Shown: piece after piece, positions 41,147 through 52,554 of the stretch
Position numbering within the stretch: the stretch's first letter is position 1
Layout: every line of letters begins with the position of its first letter
From: Paracyclopina nana
Taxonomy: Eukaryota > Arthropoda > Copepoda > Cyclopoida > Cyclopettidae
Direction of reading: 5' to 3'
DNA length: 64,000 bases
Assembly (NCBI GenBank): GCA_019096065.1
Contig: JAGUCH010000004.1
Span: 8,804,001-8,868,000, forward strand
Notes under the pieces: model-generated
What the model saw: the letters and a program-made list of their open reading frames with translations, nothing else
The model's database searches: none
What the model was told of the DNA's origin: nothing
Position numbers and translations under genes: made by a program

Positions 41147-42013
41147 AAACAGGCAATTGCGGTCTCATTCAGCCATGTAGAAAAAAGGAGTCAAATCCAG
41201 TTCGCAGAGTACAACAATCTTATTCCTAGATAAAAGTGGGCCAATCAAGGCATTACTTTGCTTTTTTGCAAAGTGTGCTGCACATTAATTCATTATTGCA
41301 GCCCAATAAAACAACTGAAATGCGCACGTGCGCGTTATTCCAAAAGAGGAGGGCTGCGCGAGCCAGTTCCTTTTTGGGTCAACAACCCCTCCTTTGACGA
41401 GATTAACTTGAAGCAGAGTTACCAGATGAAAAAAGTCAAAAGGACATCATTTTCCTTGGTTATCCTTTTTCTAAAAATTGCTTTTTTAAGGCGCAGTTTG
41501 TAGTGCACACCAACAAGGAGACCAAACTGACCAATCCAGTTTTTTTTATTTGTTGGTGCCACGAGCTACATCATTGCATGTACTATAGTTGGTAATTATG
41601 AAATTCCAAGAACTGCAGTTCGTCAAAACTCCTATGCTAGCAGGAAATGCTTCGTCTTCTACCTTAGCAACGATAATAAATCTCAGTAACAACAAGTGAT
41701 TCATCTTCAGGTAGAAAAAGGAGGCTAAATTAAGCCATTAAAAAATGTAATTTTTGCTCCTCATGCTTCAGAATTAGGTACACATTGTTGTACCCAAATC
41801 TGTTAAACACAGTGTGTGTGTGTGTGTTAAAAAAGAGATTTTGTTAAATTGTGAAAAATTAGTGCCATCATAGAATAAAAACCAGCCATCCGTGAACAAC
41901 AAAGAATTACCTACCAGTCACTCTTGAGCTCAGTTTAAAACTGCTACTAATCTCTCAGCTTTATAGTTTTCCTGATCCTCTCTCAGTCTACTCTTGGCAC
42001 TGGATGTGGCAAC
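41147..42013. other. intergenic region, no gene seen
   Basis: No supported gene. A short (tg)n run lies at 41813-41827. The right part probably holds the promoter and 5' UTR of the Spätzle-like gene. Confidence 0.5.
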
Positions 42014-43756
42014 ATGAAGGGAAAAAATTCAGCTTTGCTGGCCTATGTCACCATCACAACTTTCATGGCAAATGGCCAGATTTTCTTCCCTCAAAAACCG
42101 ATTTCAGTGGTAAGCTCATTAACCTGGGTTTTCCCCAAGGTTTCCAGAAGAATCTTTTCTGCTTGGACATGGCCTTAAAGTGTTGCATAACTTGTAAAAA
42201 GTACGTTTTTCTTGTAGCTCCCTCCAGCAGAGCCTTGCCCTGACAATGTGCCTTACTGTGGTGGTGATGTGTCCAAATATCCCATTGATGACATTGAGGT
42301 AAATGTTATTAACTAATATATGCGAAAAGTACAAAAGTGGTTTTGTGGCATAGCTCCGAAATGGTTGAGTTTAGGGCAAAAGTGTATTTCAATGACCCAT
42401 CATGAAATGGCAAATTGCCAACTTTTGCATTTCATAACAAAGTTGAAAAAACAACCAGGAGTCAAGTTATCATAAAATTTTATCTGCACATAGTTAGAAG
42501 GCTGTTTATTTGTAGGGGATTTTGAACAGCACAGTGGAGCTCCAGGTGTCTCCAGAGACTATGAGGAGATTTTTCAGGCCTTTGCAGTCTCTGGAGAATG
42601 ACACCAAGAGAAATGACCTGATTGACAGCGAGCTCAGCAACTTGGCTTGTGAAGCAAGGCGGGAAATCGTGCCCAGATACAGCAGGGCAAGGAATGTCAA
42701 CAACAAGTGGGTCTACTTGGCCCAACTTGGCAACAGAGAGTTCCAAGAGGTGGAGGTGACAGTGTGCAGGAATCCCCAGCAAAAGTGCATCAATGACCTG
42801 GACTCACCCCAAGGCCCCCAAAGCACATTGTGCAAGCAGATCTTCAGCACTCAAAAGCTCCTTGCCCTGGATGAGGAGGGCAATGTCAATGTGGACACAT
42901 TTGAGCTCCCATCAGCTTGTGTGTGCAAGACCAAAATCAAGGACTTCATTGACATCAGCCTTTCAGTCAGAGCTGGCATCTCTCCACTCATCTCAAATCC
43001 TTACTGCAATGCTGAAGAATCAACACAGCCCATCAGCCATGAAAGGTAAACAAAACTTAACTGGCAGCAGAGCTACCAGACTGCACCAGCTGCAAGTGGC
43101 CAGACATGCTCAAACTTACCCCTTAATTATGGTTCACATTTTTCAGATTTGACAGGGGTGTCATGGTCCCAGATGAAGAAGAGGATGGGTTCACCATGCA
43201 TAACCAAAGGCTCCAACAGGCTGCTTCCAAAGTGACGCCCTGTGATGAGTCTTCCAATGAGATCCTCTGTGGTGGTGATGAGGATCCCAACTACCCTGGA
43301 GATGTGCTCACCCACTTGCTCTACAGGCACAAGCTGTTTGCCAACAAAGAGTACTTCAACAAGCTCTTTGGCAAGCCCTGCACTCCTGCCAATCCGGAAG
43401 AGCTGCATGTTCGCATGGGCTTTGATCTGAGTGAGCAGGAGCTCTGCTACACAATTGAGACCTACACTTACCCCAAGAAGGCCAAAAATGTGGACGGAGT
43501 GTGGAAGTACATTGTGAACACTGATGACTACAGGCAAGGTGTGTCTGTGCTCAAGTGCTTGCAAAGGATTGAAGGCCAGTCTTGCCAATATGCTGGCTCA
43601 GAGGGACTCAATCCACAAGCCACAGTGTGCAAGCAGATCTACTCAAGGCATAGCTTCCTCTCCATCTCACTAGATGGCACTGTGGACTATGACACCTTTT
43701 TCATTCCATCTGCTTGTGCTTGCCAAATTTTGGACAAGGATGTCTTCATCTTTTGA
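42014..43756 (+). CDS. secreted protein with two Spätzle-like cystine-knot domains
   Basis: Exons 42014-42109, 42218-42298, 42516-43045 and 43147-43756 give 438 aa. An N-terminal hydrophobic segment (ALLAYVTITTFMA) is a probable signal peptide. There are two homologous modules. Each has a lead segment with CGGD and a YP.D stretch (CPDNVPYCGGDVSKYPIDD; ILCGGDEDPNYPGD). Each ends in a knot domain: first CEARREI..., CRNPQQKC, CKQIFSTQ, LPSACVCK; second CYTIETY..., CLQRIEGQSC, CKQIYSRH, IPSACACQ. Spätzle proteins are extracellular cytokines that activate Toll receptors after cleavage and normally have one knot per chain. A basic site suitable for processing is not assigned. The two knots lie in exons 3 and 4, consistent with duplication of an exon unit. 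Receptor and role (immunity, patterning or neurotrophin) are unknown. Confidence 0.85.
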
Positions 43757-44201
43757 ATCCTAACAATGGAAGAGACAAATTTACCAACCTTTTACAATTT
43801 ACAATAATATAAGTATATTATGAACAAACACTTAAAAAAATAAAATGTTACATTTGCTGAATGCAACCATGTCAAATATGCTGCTCAGATGCAGTAACAA
43901 GTGAAATGTGCTAACTTTTGCAATATATATTTAGAATCTAGCAGTTGCACTTTGGAATGCTAAAGCCTAATTTTTTTCATGAATTTTTTTATGACCTACT
44001 TTGCTCATATGGTGAGCTTCATTTAATTGATTTATTCACTTTTTTAACATAAAGTTACCCATACATTTTTTATGGTAATTTTTGCCGATAATGTTATTTT
44101 GCAACCTCTATGCCATCTATGGTGGATTTTATGAATTCTACATTGCACAACACCTGTTTCTACAGTACTTTTGCTTTCAGTATCCATTATTCAGCAAAAC
44201 A
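43757..44201. other. intergenic region, no gene seen
   Basis: This is AT-rich sequence with an AATAAA-like site near 43840, fitting the 3' end of the Spätzle-like gene. Nothing else is supported. Confidence 0.5.
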
Positions 44202-45569
44202 ATGTTGAAGCTCATGGTATTGCTATCAGGGCTGATAGCTTTGACTCTTCTCTTATTCATAGGTAAGAAAGTAAATGAACATTTATTTTGCTTGGCTTCA
44301 ACTTAAAAAATATTCCAGCTTTTTACACTAAAGCTGAGAATTCTCTGGGTCTTGTGGACATATTGCCCTCATTGGACATAGTAAATAAAGCATGGAGGAA
44401 GAGCACTACACTAGGGGAAAAATGGGAAGAACACAGAAATGATTGTGGGTGATCAATTTTACAAAAATATGACACATTTTAAAGAGTTGTTGTTTCAGCC
44501 AAAAGTACACTATTAACCTACAAGGAGTGGTCAAACCTGAATGAAATGCAAGTTTTAGCTAAAAAGGTGGATCTCCTTTATGCACTTGGTAAGCATCTGA
44601 GTTTAGATCATGGACTCATTTACAGCAAAAGTTTTTTCTTTGGAGGAGTTCATTCCTTTGATTCACATGGATTGATGCCAGAAACTGGATTGAATCCTGG
44701 TACTGATGTGCTACTATTCATGCCAATTAGGACCACTGCTTTTGATGAAAGGAAAGCTGCAAGGAAAATATTTGGCATCTTCAACCAACTTCCTGGACTT
44801 GACTGGAAGTACCAATTGGTCTTTGTTTTGGGCAAAGGGTACAAGACTTCAAAAAAAGATAGAGCACTGATTAATGGTGAAGCCAAAAGCCACAATGACA
44901 TGATCTTGTCGCAAGTTGAGGACACTTACATGACCCTGCTGTTGAAAGAGATTTCAGGGTACTTTTGGATTACCAAAGCATTCAACAGTTCAAGCCACTC
45001 GCTCAAGTGGATTGTTAAAATTGATGATGATGTGTTAATGCACCCTTGGAAATTTGAAGAAATCATGCATGGAAAGTATTTTGCGGCTCCTGGTTTTACA
45101 TGTCATGTGGGAAGATGTGATACACCCATTCGGAATCCTGAGTCTAAATGGTATGTGCCATACTTTGTGTTTCCTAATGAGAAATACCCTCAATACTGTA
45201 ATGGACCCTCCTATACAATGAGTCTGTCTGCAGTACTACAAATACCTGCTTTATTTTCAAAGACATTTCTTGACTCATGCATTTGGTTGGAAGACTTGTA
45301 CATCACTGGTATAATTTGTAACATTATATCTATGAAAAGTGAACATGGAGATTTCAGGTTTGCTGGGAATACCGATCATTGATGACCATCCACAATACAT
45401 GGATTGGAAAGGGATCTTGATGCTTGAGTCGAATCAAGCTGTGTTCATTCATTACACAAATAGTCAGCCTATTGAAAGGCTAGGCAAATGGGTTAATTTC
45501 CTCAATTCAGACAACAGAACCAAGAATGACTCCATGATGTTAGCAAAGCTCATGGATGGCCTGAATTAA
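44202..45569 (+). CDS. GT31-type glycosyltransferase (beta-1,3-galactosyltransferase-like), paralogue 1
   Basis: Exons 44202-44262, 44319-44444, 44499-44588, 44646-45308 and 45358-45569 give 383 aa. A hydrophobic stretch at residues 4-20 (LMVLLSGLIALTLLLFI) is a signal anchor, giving a type II Golgi membrane protein. Conserved GT31 blocks follow: ERKAARKIFG, the EDTYMTLLLKE segment, the metal-binding IDDDV, WYVPYF...YPQYCNGPSYTMS, and the acidic EDLYITG motif. These suggest UDP-sugar dependent beta-1,3 transfer; the exact sugar is not predictable. The donor of exon 2 (GTGGGT) is weak and was chosen to match paralogue 2. Intron 3 (57 bp) has no stop and is a multiple of three, so retention would keep the frame. 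It is a tandem duplicate of the next gene. Confidence 0.85.
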
Positions 45570-46282
45570 ATAATATTGATTCATGAAGTACATGCAGTTA
45601 ATGATAACACATGCTGACCAAAAATCAGCATTTACTTGACTAATTTTAGAAAATGAACCAGATTATACATATACTTTACTTGCCCACGTATCACAAATTC
45701 CTAGAGCAGATTCCTTTTTGGTCATTTGGTCACTGATTTTGCATGTATCATTTGATGCCACTGATTTCATCTAAACATTTAAGCTTAATTTGTGCTCCTC
45801 ACATCCATAGTGGTGTTTTTTAGCAATAAATATAAAATATCATATTAGTCATTTATATGCATACTTAGCTTGCTCACTTGTCTACCACAAGTCTACTACA
45901 AGTGAGCTCATGGCTGATTCCCCTCTTAGGTAAGATACATATTTATTTAGGATACTATTTTTCTAGCCTAGCAAAATTTCCAAGTTGTCATGAAAAAAAG
46001 CTTGGCAAGGGCCTAAGGAATAGTGTCAATGGAGTCATCAAGTGATAACCATGAACTAACCAAAACAACCCTTACCAGATGACTTTTTTGTAATTATTCA
46101 ACATTTATTGAAAAAAAAGCCCAACTCTCCACTAGTACAATTTTGAAATACACAAAAAGAGCACTGGTCCCTTAAGAATAGCTTGCTTCAATATTTAGAA
46201 ATGTACACCTGTTCATGTAGTATGTTTGAAATGCAAATGACACATGCAAATGTTATACATTTCAGTCAACTTTCTACAAACC
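45570..46282. other. spacer between the glycosyltransferase paralogues
   Basis: No gene is seen in these AT-rich 713 bp. It contains ctactacaagtgagctca-like short repeats but nothing that can be assigned. Confidence 0.5.
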
Positions 46283-47713
46283 ATGCTGAAGTTAATGTTT
46301 TTAGCGCTACTCACATTTGCTATTCTATTTTTGATTGGTAAGAAGAGGTTTAAAGTGGTTTTTAAGACAGTTTTTCCAACTAACAATAATTTTTCATAGC
46401 TTACAACACAAGTGAAGAAAATACTACTTTTGGCTCAAATGAAGTTTTGTTCACCTGGGATAAAGTAAAAATTATCCACAGAAAAGGCGAGTCATTCCTC
46501 TCAAACCTCCATGACAGAAAAGTTTCCAGCCTGAAAACAGCTCTTGAAAACAGCAGTGAGTACCTAACTTTGTGTTCAAGAACTCAATCATGTAGATAAT
46601 TATTTCAGGAAAAGAACAAAAGCTAGAATTTGAAGATTGGTCAAGATTGCAAGATTCACAAAGGTTGGCTCATAATGTGGAACTACTCAACAGGCTTGGT
46701 AAGCATTTAAAAAGATGCACTTGGAACTTGTGCTGTCCACATTATCTGATCTGTGCCACTTAATCCTTTGTAGGAGTCTATTCATTTGATTCAAATGGAC
46801 TGCTACCAGAAACTGGATTGAATCCTGAAACAGATGTCTTGCTATTCATGCCAGCAAGAAGCACGGGTTTTGATGAAAGGAAAGCTGCAAGGAAAATATT
46901 TGGCGTCTTCAACCAGCTTCCTGGACTTGGCTGGAAGTACCAATTGGTCTTTGTTTTGGGCAATGGTTACCAGACTTCAGAGGAGGATCAAGCGTCAATC
47001 TTAAGTGAAGCCAAAAGCTGCAGTGACATGATCTTGTCGCAAGTTGAGGACACTTACATGACCCTGATGTTGAAAGAGATCTCGGGGTTCTATTGGATTA
47101 CCAAAGCATTCAACAGTTCAAGCCACTCGCTCAAGTGGATTGTCAAAATTGATGATGATGTGTTAATGCACCCTTGGAAATTTGAGGAAATATTGTTTGG
47201 GAAATCTTTCACGACTCAAAAGTTGATATGCAAAGTTCAAGAAAAAGAGCCTTTACGGAATCCTGAGTCAAAATGGTATGTGCCATACTTTATGTATCCC
47301 AATGAGACGTATCCCAAATATTGTAATGGACCATCCTATACAATGAGTGTGCCATCAGTTGCATTAATTCTTGAGTTGTTCACAAAGACTTTTCGTGAGT
47401 CAACCATTTGGTTTGAAGATTTGTACTTCACAGGTATAGAGACAAAAAATATGGAATCCATGATCACGACAAAATTATTTTAGGAATGCTCCTAATTGAT
47501 GGCAAAGATCATTACAAGAGCTATTTAAATTGGACAGGGAAGCTAATGTTGATGTCGAATAGTGTTGCATTCATCCACTACTCAGGCAGCACACCTATGG
47601 AAAGGTTGCTTAAATGGTCAAAGTTCCTCAAAGTTTATGCCAAAAACAATACAGGGCTTCACCAACTCTTGAATGACCAAAAATTGTCAAAGTTTTACTC
47701 TAACTTGAATTGA
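46283..47713 (+). CDS. GT31-type glycosyltransferase (beta-1,3-galactosyltransferase-like), paralogue 2
   Basis: Exons 46283-46337, 46400-46555, 46609-46698, 46774-47433 and 47484-47713 give 396 aa. Residues 4-18 form a signal anchor. The catalytic region repeats all blocks of paralogue 1: DERKAARKIFG, EDTYMTLMLKE, IDDDV, a WYVPYFMYP...YCNGPSYTMS stretch and EDLYFTG. Long identical stretches around IDDDV in both protein and DNA show a fairly recent duplication or gene conversion. The stem (exon 2) is the most diverged part. Function is as for its neighbour, a Golgi UDP-sugar transferase of unknown acceptor. The start ATG matches the position in paralogue 1. Confidence 0.87.
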
Positions 47714-47795
47714 CTGCTGCAATCCAACAAAATTGAGGATTCAAAAAATGTATCATCAAATGCAGTTCATTATCCAATAAACATTCTGACAAGGT

Positions 47796-49433
47796 TCAAG
47801 ATCTAAAGGTACGAATAACATCTCTGATGGCCATTCTGCAAATGGGGCAAAATCCTCCCCCGCGTCCCTTCCACTGCTGCAGAGCACACTCATAACACAT
47901 GCACATGTGGCCGCATGTGTAGATAACACAGTCCACAGCTTTCTCATAGCAGATGGTGCATTCGCTTGTGTTCTGGCTGGAATTCGAAATGTTGAGGAGC
48001 TCAGCAGCCTCCTGGGCTTGTTCAGGCTGCCCATTGGCAGCTGTCACATGTGGCAACCTCGAGAAACTCTGGCTGGTGGAGCCCAAGATGCGGATTCTGG
48101 AGGTGTTGCCATAAATGTCCCAAAAGGCCCACAAGGGCTGGGTGACATCCACATGCATGAACACCGAAGGGATGCCATCATTGCGCATGAACTCCACACT
48201 GCCATCACCCTTGACTGTGAAACTCAACTCATCTCCCACAGGCGGGCTGTTGGCCACATCCTTGCTCACCACCCAGTATTCGGGTCTGTCAAGGAGCAGG
48301 TCTGAATCCTCGGGCAAGTGGGCCACGTTCAACGATCCAGGATCACAGTTGGTCAATCCGAAAGCCAAAGATCCAATGTAGGAGTCTTCGTTCGACAGTA
48401 CCTGGATGACTATGCGCTCACCAGGCGTGATTGTGTGTCTGCTGAAGACATAGCCCTGTGCGAATTCCTCCTCAAGGCGGGCAGCCACGGTCCCAGATCC
48501 ATCCACGCGAACATTCTTGCCAACATTGGGATGGAACGTCATGGCCTGGAATCGAACGCCTTGATTGTGTACCAGGGTTGGAACGGTGCCCACATCGAGT
48601 AAGACATTGCTTCTGGAGCTTTGCCTGTTGTCTCTCAGAGGAGGTGGTTGATGAGGTGCAGGAGCAGGTGGAGCAGGTGCTGGCATGGGTGTGGGAAAGC
48701 TCGTCAGCGATACAGTATGGGGCATGGTTTGCCTGGCAGGTGGGTTGTACTGTTGTGTAGGTGGCTCTCTCATGGAAGACCTGGTAGAGTTGGATGATGA
48801 GGCTCTCGAAAAGTTGTTCATGGACCTTCGAGCATCGACAAGTTCAATGGAGGTGCAGTTCCCATACAGATCTATCATGGCCCAAAGGGGTTGCCTTGTG
48901 TCGACGCCTGAGAAGAAAACACCCAGATCCCCTCCATTGATGCCAAAATGGACATCACCATGGGAGCTCACATAGTAGTGGATGATGGCATTGGGCTCCA
49001 AGCACCTGTCACTGAGAGCTTTGGCCCAGTAGCCCGATTTGTTGGTCAGATCAGGACAAGCGTACTTGGGCAGTCTTCCATGCAGCTTCGATGGATCGTG
49101 AGCAGCGAATCCCACTCGAATGACACCGCTCCATCTGGTGCTCAACTCGTTGATTCTCATGCATACCCTTTCCCCAACCATGACAGGTCTGTGGCTGAAG
49201 AGGACACCTTTGCAGTAGCTTTCCCTTCGAGTGGCCAAGGCTCCCTCATTGGTCAGGGTGATGTTTTCCCCATGTGTGGCATGAAAGGTGAGGGGTGGCA
49301 GGTCATAGTTGACAGGTGGAGAGTGGTGCGAGCTTCTGTTGTGACTGCTGCTGTGGTTTTGACCCATGATGGTGTCAAGAAGCTTCTTCACCTGCTTGGA
49401 CCTGCAACAGCAACGATTTAATAAACGATGCAT
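47796..49433 (-). CDS. neur: Neuralized-type E3 ubiquitin ligase
   Basis: A single exon of 545 aa from the first ATG. The two Neuralized homology repeats are NHR1 (about 45-200; LPPLTFHATHGENITL, LPKYACPDLTNKSGYWAKAL, PLWAMIDLYGNC) and NHR2 (about 290-445; VRFQAMTFHPNVGKNV, PLWAFWDIYGNT). A Pro-rich linker lies between. The C-terminal RING finger is C3HC4 (CTICYEKAVDCVIYTCGHMC, then CPIC). Neuralized ubiquitinates Notch ligands such as Delta and drives their endocytosis. A second Met (49367) begins MGQNHSSSH, a good N-myristoylation context like that of other Neuralized isoforms, and may be the real start. A gttgctgttgcag acceptor-like site before it suggests an upstream exon that I could not place. 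Confidence 0.92.
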   Translation of the reverse strand: MHRLLNRCCCRSKQVKKLLDTIMGQNHSSSHNRSSHHSPPVNYDLPPLTFHATHGENITLTNEGALATRRESYCKGVLFSHRPVMVGERVCMRINELSTRWSGVIRVGFAAHDPSKLHGRLPKYACPDLTNKSGYWAKALSDRCLEPNAIIHYYVSSHGDVHFGINGGDLGVFFSGVDTRQPLWAMIDLYGNCTSIELVDARRSMNNFSRASSSNSTRSSMREPPTQQYNPPARQTMPHTVSLTSFPTPMPAPAPPAPAPHQPPPLRDNRQSSRSNVLLDVGTVPTLVHNQGVRFQAMTFHPNVGKNVRVDGSGTVAARLEEEFAQGYVFSRHTITPGERIVIQVLSNEDSYIGSLAFGLTNCDPGSLNVAHLPEDSDLLLDRPEYWVVSKDVANSPPVGDELSFTVKGDGSVEFMRNDGIPSVFMHVDVTQPLWAFWDIYGNTSRIRILGSTSQSFSRLPHVTAANGQPEQAQEAAELLNISNSSQNTSECTICYEKAVDCVIYTCGHMCMCYECALQQWKGRGGGFCPICRMAIRDVIRTFRS

Positions 49434-50700
49434 GATGAGGATGAAAGTGAACTGAATATCACTCACATGCTGTCACATACACAGATGTGCTATTTGAACT
49501 AGCAGACTCTTGAAAAATGGAAACTTTAAAAAACAATGCCGATTTTTCCTAGGATGTGACAACAAAGTTGGACAATTACGGTAAATGGAAACTAGGACCT
49601 CAAACGGGACAAATTTGCTCAAAATAAAATTTGAAACTTGAATGCTGAAAATTGGCTAAATGTCTGATTTTGCTTTTTTGTTTGTTTGGGAAAAGGACAC
49701 GCGACAAAAATGATAAAAGTCCACTTGAAATGGAAGCAATTTCGAGTGTTTGGCTTCGCTATCTACGCTCAGACGGAGACAAAACTTCACGCTTCACTTA
49801 TCAAGCATTAACTCACTTGAACTTGATCATGGATGAAGAGGTGCCATACACTTTTGGATGCTGAGGATCCAAACCCAAAAAAAGAGACTCCTGAAATGCG
49901 TTTGAGAGCCTATTGTTGTCGCGGACACAATTACAGGAATTTCAACATCTGCTCATTTCGCGACTTTTTTAATACGACAACTGATCGGAATGCCAAGTCT
50001 GTGCTGCTTTTTTCAAAGCTAAAATGAACCAAATTTGCGCTATAATTGATTTTGCGGCATATCAAGACATTGTCTTAATTTACAGTAATAGATTTTAGTT
50101 CGACTTCAGTAAGCTTCAAAATGAAAAAACTTCTAATTTTGGATATTGAAGATTGAAAAATGCCATAAAAAAGCTAGCTCGGTTCAGCCCTGTTGTTTGA
50201 TTTGTTATTTTTAGGGCGCAGCCGCTCAATTTAATTGGTCGACGTCCTCCAGGTGATCATTGTGGGCGTCGTCAGCCGCTACTTGAAGTTGCTCTTTTCA
50301 AAAACCGCCAAAAGCCGTTGTTAAGCGCCAAATTAAAACCCATGATTCGCTGGAAAATGTACAAGGCCAGTAACTGTGAAGCAAAGCGTCGCCGAAAAAC
50401 TCAAACAAGGAAGTTGAGAGGTTGCGTGACTCGGCATAATTTCTAAAAGTTGCGTGTGTCATTATATTCATAAGCATATAAATAAATCTGCACTTTTCCG
50501 TCAAATCGCTTTGTGGGCGGCTGAAAGTGGGCGTGCGTGTTGCGATTAGACGGAAAATCGAGCCAATGTTTACATGAACAAGGTCAAGAAGGCCATAAAT
50601 CTTTTGAGGATATTTTTAGATAAGACTGCTGTCGTTGCTGTTGATTGTGTGCCGGCTGCTTAGCGAACTTTCTCCAGGATTCCAAGATTTCCAGCCCAAG
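49434..50700. other. divergent spacer between Neuralized and twinfilin
   Basis: No gene is supported. TTTTCCGTCAAATCGC at 50494-50509 faces GCGATTAGACGGAAAA at 50542-50557, an inverted pair with one mismatch, about 145 bp before the twinfilin start. Confidence 0.5.
50494..50557. promoter_or_regulatory. inverted CCGTCAAATCGC motif pair upstream of twinfilin
   Basis: Two 16-nt arms, 15 of 16 complementary, are separated by 32 bp. The same core occurs near the starts of several other genes in the window. Confidence 0.4.
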
Positions 50701-51906
50701 ATGTCCACTCAGACTGGAATCAGTGCCAATGACGAGCTCATGGCCTTTTTTGGCAAGTGTCGCGAGGAGAAGAATCGCGGCCAGTTCAGAATGCTCAAAG
50801 TTGTCATTGTCAAAGAGCAACTGGCCCTGGAGGAGGCCAAAGAAACCAAGGGCGACTGGAAAGAAGACTGGGACAAAAATGTGCTGAAAGCCATCGATGA
50901 CAACGAGCCCTGCTATTTGCTATACAGGTAATGGGAAAGGGACTTTTTGCAAATGTCAAATCGATATTTTCAATTTTTTCCAGGTTGGATGAGAAAGATG
51001 GAGATTCCTACAGATGGCTGCTGATCAGCTGGTCGCCTGACACGGCCAGTGTGCGCAACAAAATGCTCTATGCTTCCACAAAGGCCACCCTCAAAAAGGA
51101 GTTTGGCGGGGGGCAAATAAAGGACGACCTTTATGGAAACATGCGCGAGGACGTGAGCTTCAAGGGCTACCAGAAGCACCTGATCTCCTCAGCTGCTCCA
51201 GGACCGATGAGCAGGGAAGAGCTGGAACGCGAAGAAGTCAAGGCTCAAGTGAACGTGGAACTGTCAGTGGATAGCAAGCACCAGACCATGACAGGCTTGG
51301 CCTTTCCTGTCACCGCCGAGGTCAAGGATGCCATCAAAAACTACAAGGCTGGCAAGACCAACTACTTCCAGCTGAGCATTGACACCTCCAAGGAGATTGT
51401 GGAGTTGCAAGACCAGAAAGGCTGCTCTGACTTGGCCACGTTGCCATCCAGAGTGCCAACAGATGCTCCAAGGTATCATGTCTATAGGTTTGAGCACACC
51501 TATGAGGGAGACTTCTTCAACAGTACAAGTAAAGCCTTTTTTAAATACCTAAAAATGAAGCATACACTTAATAGCCTTCTTTTTAAAGCCTTCATCTACA
51601 CCATGCCTGGATACAATTGCTCCATAAGAGAAAGGATGCTCTATTCAAGCTGCCTGAAAGCTGTTGTGGAAGTCCTTGAAAATGATGGCATTGAAATTGC
51701 TAAGAAGGTATCTGATGATTTCTTTTGAAGAATAACACATTTAAATTTTTTTTTTGCTCATTTAGCTTGAAGTGGATTCCATCAATGAAATCACCCAAGA
51801 CTTTCTCATGGATGAACTTCATCCCAAGAAGAGCCTGAACACTGCCAAATTTTCGAGGCCTGCCCCACCAAACAGAGGCAACAGGAGAATCACAAAGCAA
51901 CTGTGA
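50701..51906 (+). CDS. twf: twinfilin
   Basis: Exons 50701-50927, 50984-51528, 51589-51707 and 51766-51906 give 343 aa, the usual length. It contains two ADF-H domains. The first (about 1-140) starts TGISANDELMAFFGKC, with RWLLISWSPDTASVRNKMLYAS. The second (about 175-310) includes KTNYFQLSIDTSKEIVEL, FIYTMPGYNCSIRERMLYSSC. The basic C-terminal tail (HPKKSLNTAKFSRPAPPNRG) is the known capping-protein and phosphoinositide-binding region. Twinfilin sequesters ADP-actin monomers and promotes barbed-end disassembly, binding capping protein. Its partner subunit CAPZA lies about 4 kb downstream in this window. All junctions are canonical. Confidence 0.95.
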
Positions 51907-52037
51907 TGATTATATTTATTACTTCTTTACTACCATGCTTTATATCCAGTCATTAAAAATGAGCACAATTATTTGAGTGTATCAATTTTTTTGAACCTTT
52001 CTAAATGCTAGAAAATTACTTGAAAATGGATTAAATG

Positions 52038-52086
52038 AACTAGGTAAAGGCGTCCATAAATGGACAGCGGAGGGCGGGCCTACGGA
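52038..52086 (+). repeat. 49-bp repeat, left copy
   Basis: This begins aactaggtaaaggcgtcc and ends gggcgggcctacgga. Its reverse complement occurs at 61911-61959 with a single mismatch. It shares GGAGGGCGGGCC with the tail of the SINE-like family. Confidence 0.85.
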
Positions 52087-52179
52087 AATATTTGAAAGTG
52101 GCCCTTTATTTAAATAAAAAAATGGAAAGCATGCTTCATATCACAAAGCTTTTTCCTTCAGCAACCTTCACTTTTAAAT

Positions 52180-52470
52180 TTAGCTGAGTCACAATATGTG
52201 TAGTTGCTAGTTCAACTTTGTTATAAGAGAGAGTGGCAATCTTCGAACCCACATTGCTGAGCAGATTGCAAAGGTTGAAACTAGTCAAAGTCATAGGTGG
52301 AACAATTTTTAGGATTTTTAGGACAATTTTTCTGTCACTCCACCTCACCAAGTAAATAAGTTCAACCTTTGCAAATTTTGGAGGGCTCATGTTGATCTCA
52401 GCTAGCCAAGATTGCCGCTCTCTTTGATATTCAGTTGAACTAGTAGTTGCACTCAGGTTCAAATATGCTA
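52180..52470. repeat. fold-back repeat
   Basis: The arm at 52200-52243 (gttgctagttcaac... agtggcaatctt) is the diverged reverse complement of 52408-52450. An inner pair (gcaaaggttgaa near 52268; ttcaacctttgc near 52362) continues the stem. A 120-codon frame on the minus strand runs through it but is probably incidental. Confidence 0.65.
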
Positions 52471-52554
52471 ATATTAAGAAGACCTGTGTCCTGTGCATAG
52501 AACAACTGAGACGAACTCATACCAGGACCAACTGTTTGCTAGAACCAGGACCAA

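Noticed and set aside
52136-52498. A 120-codon minus-strand frame with a signal-peptide-like start
   Set aside because: It runs through a long fold-back repeat, so openness and hydrophobic start are probably incidental; no family similarity is visible.
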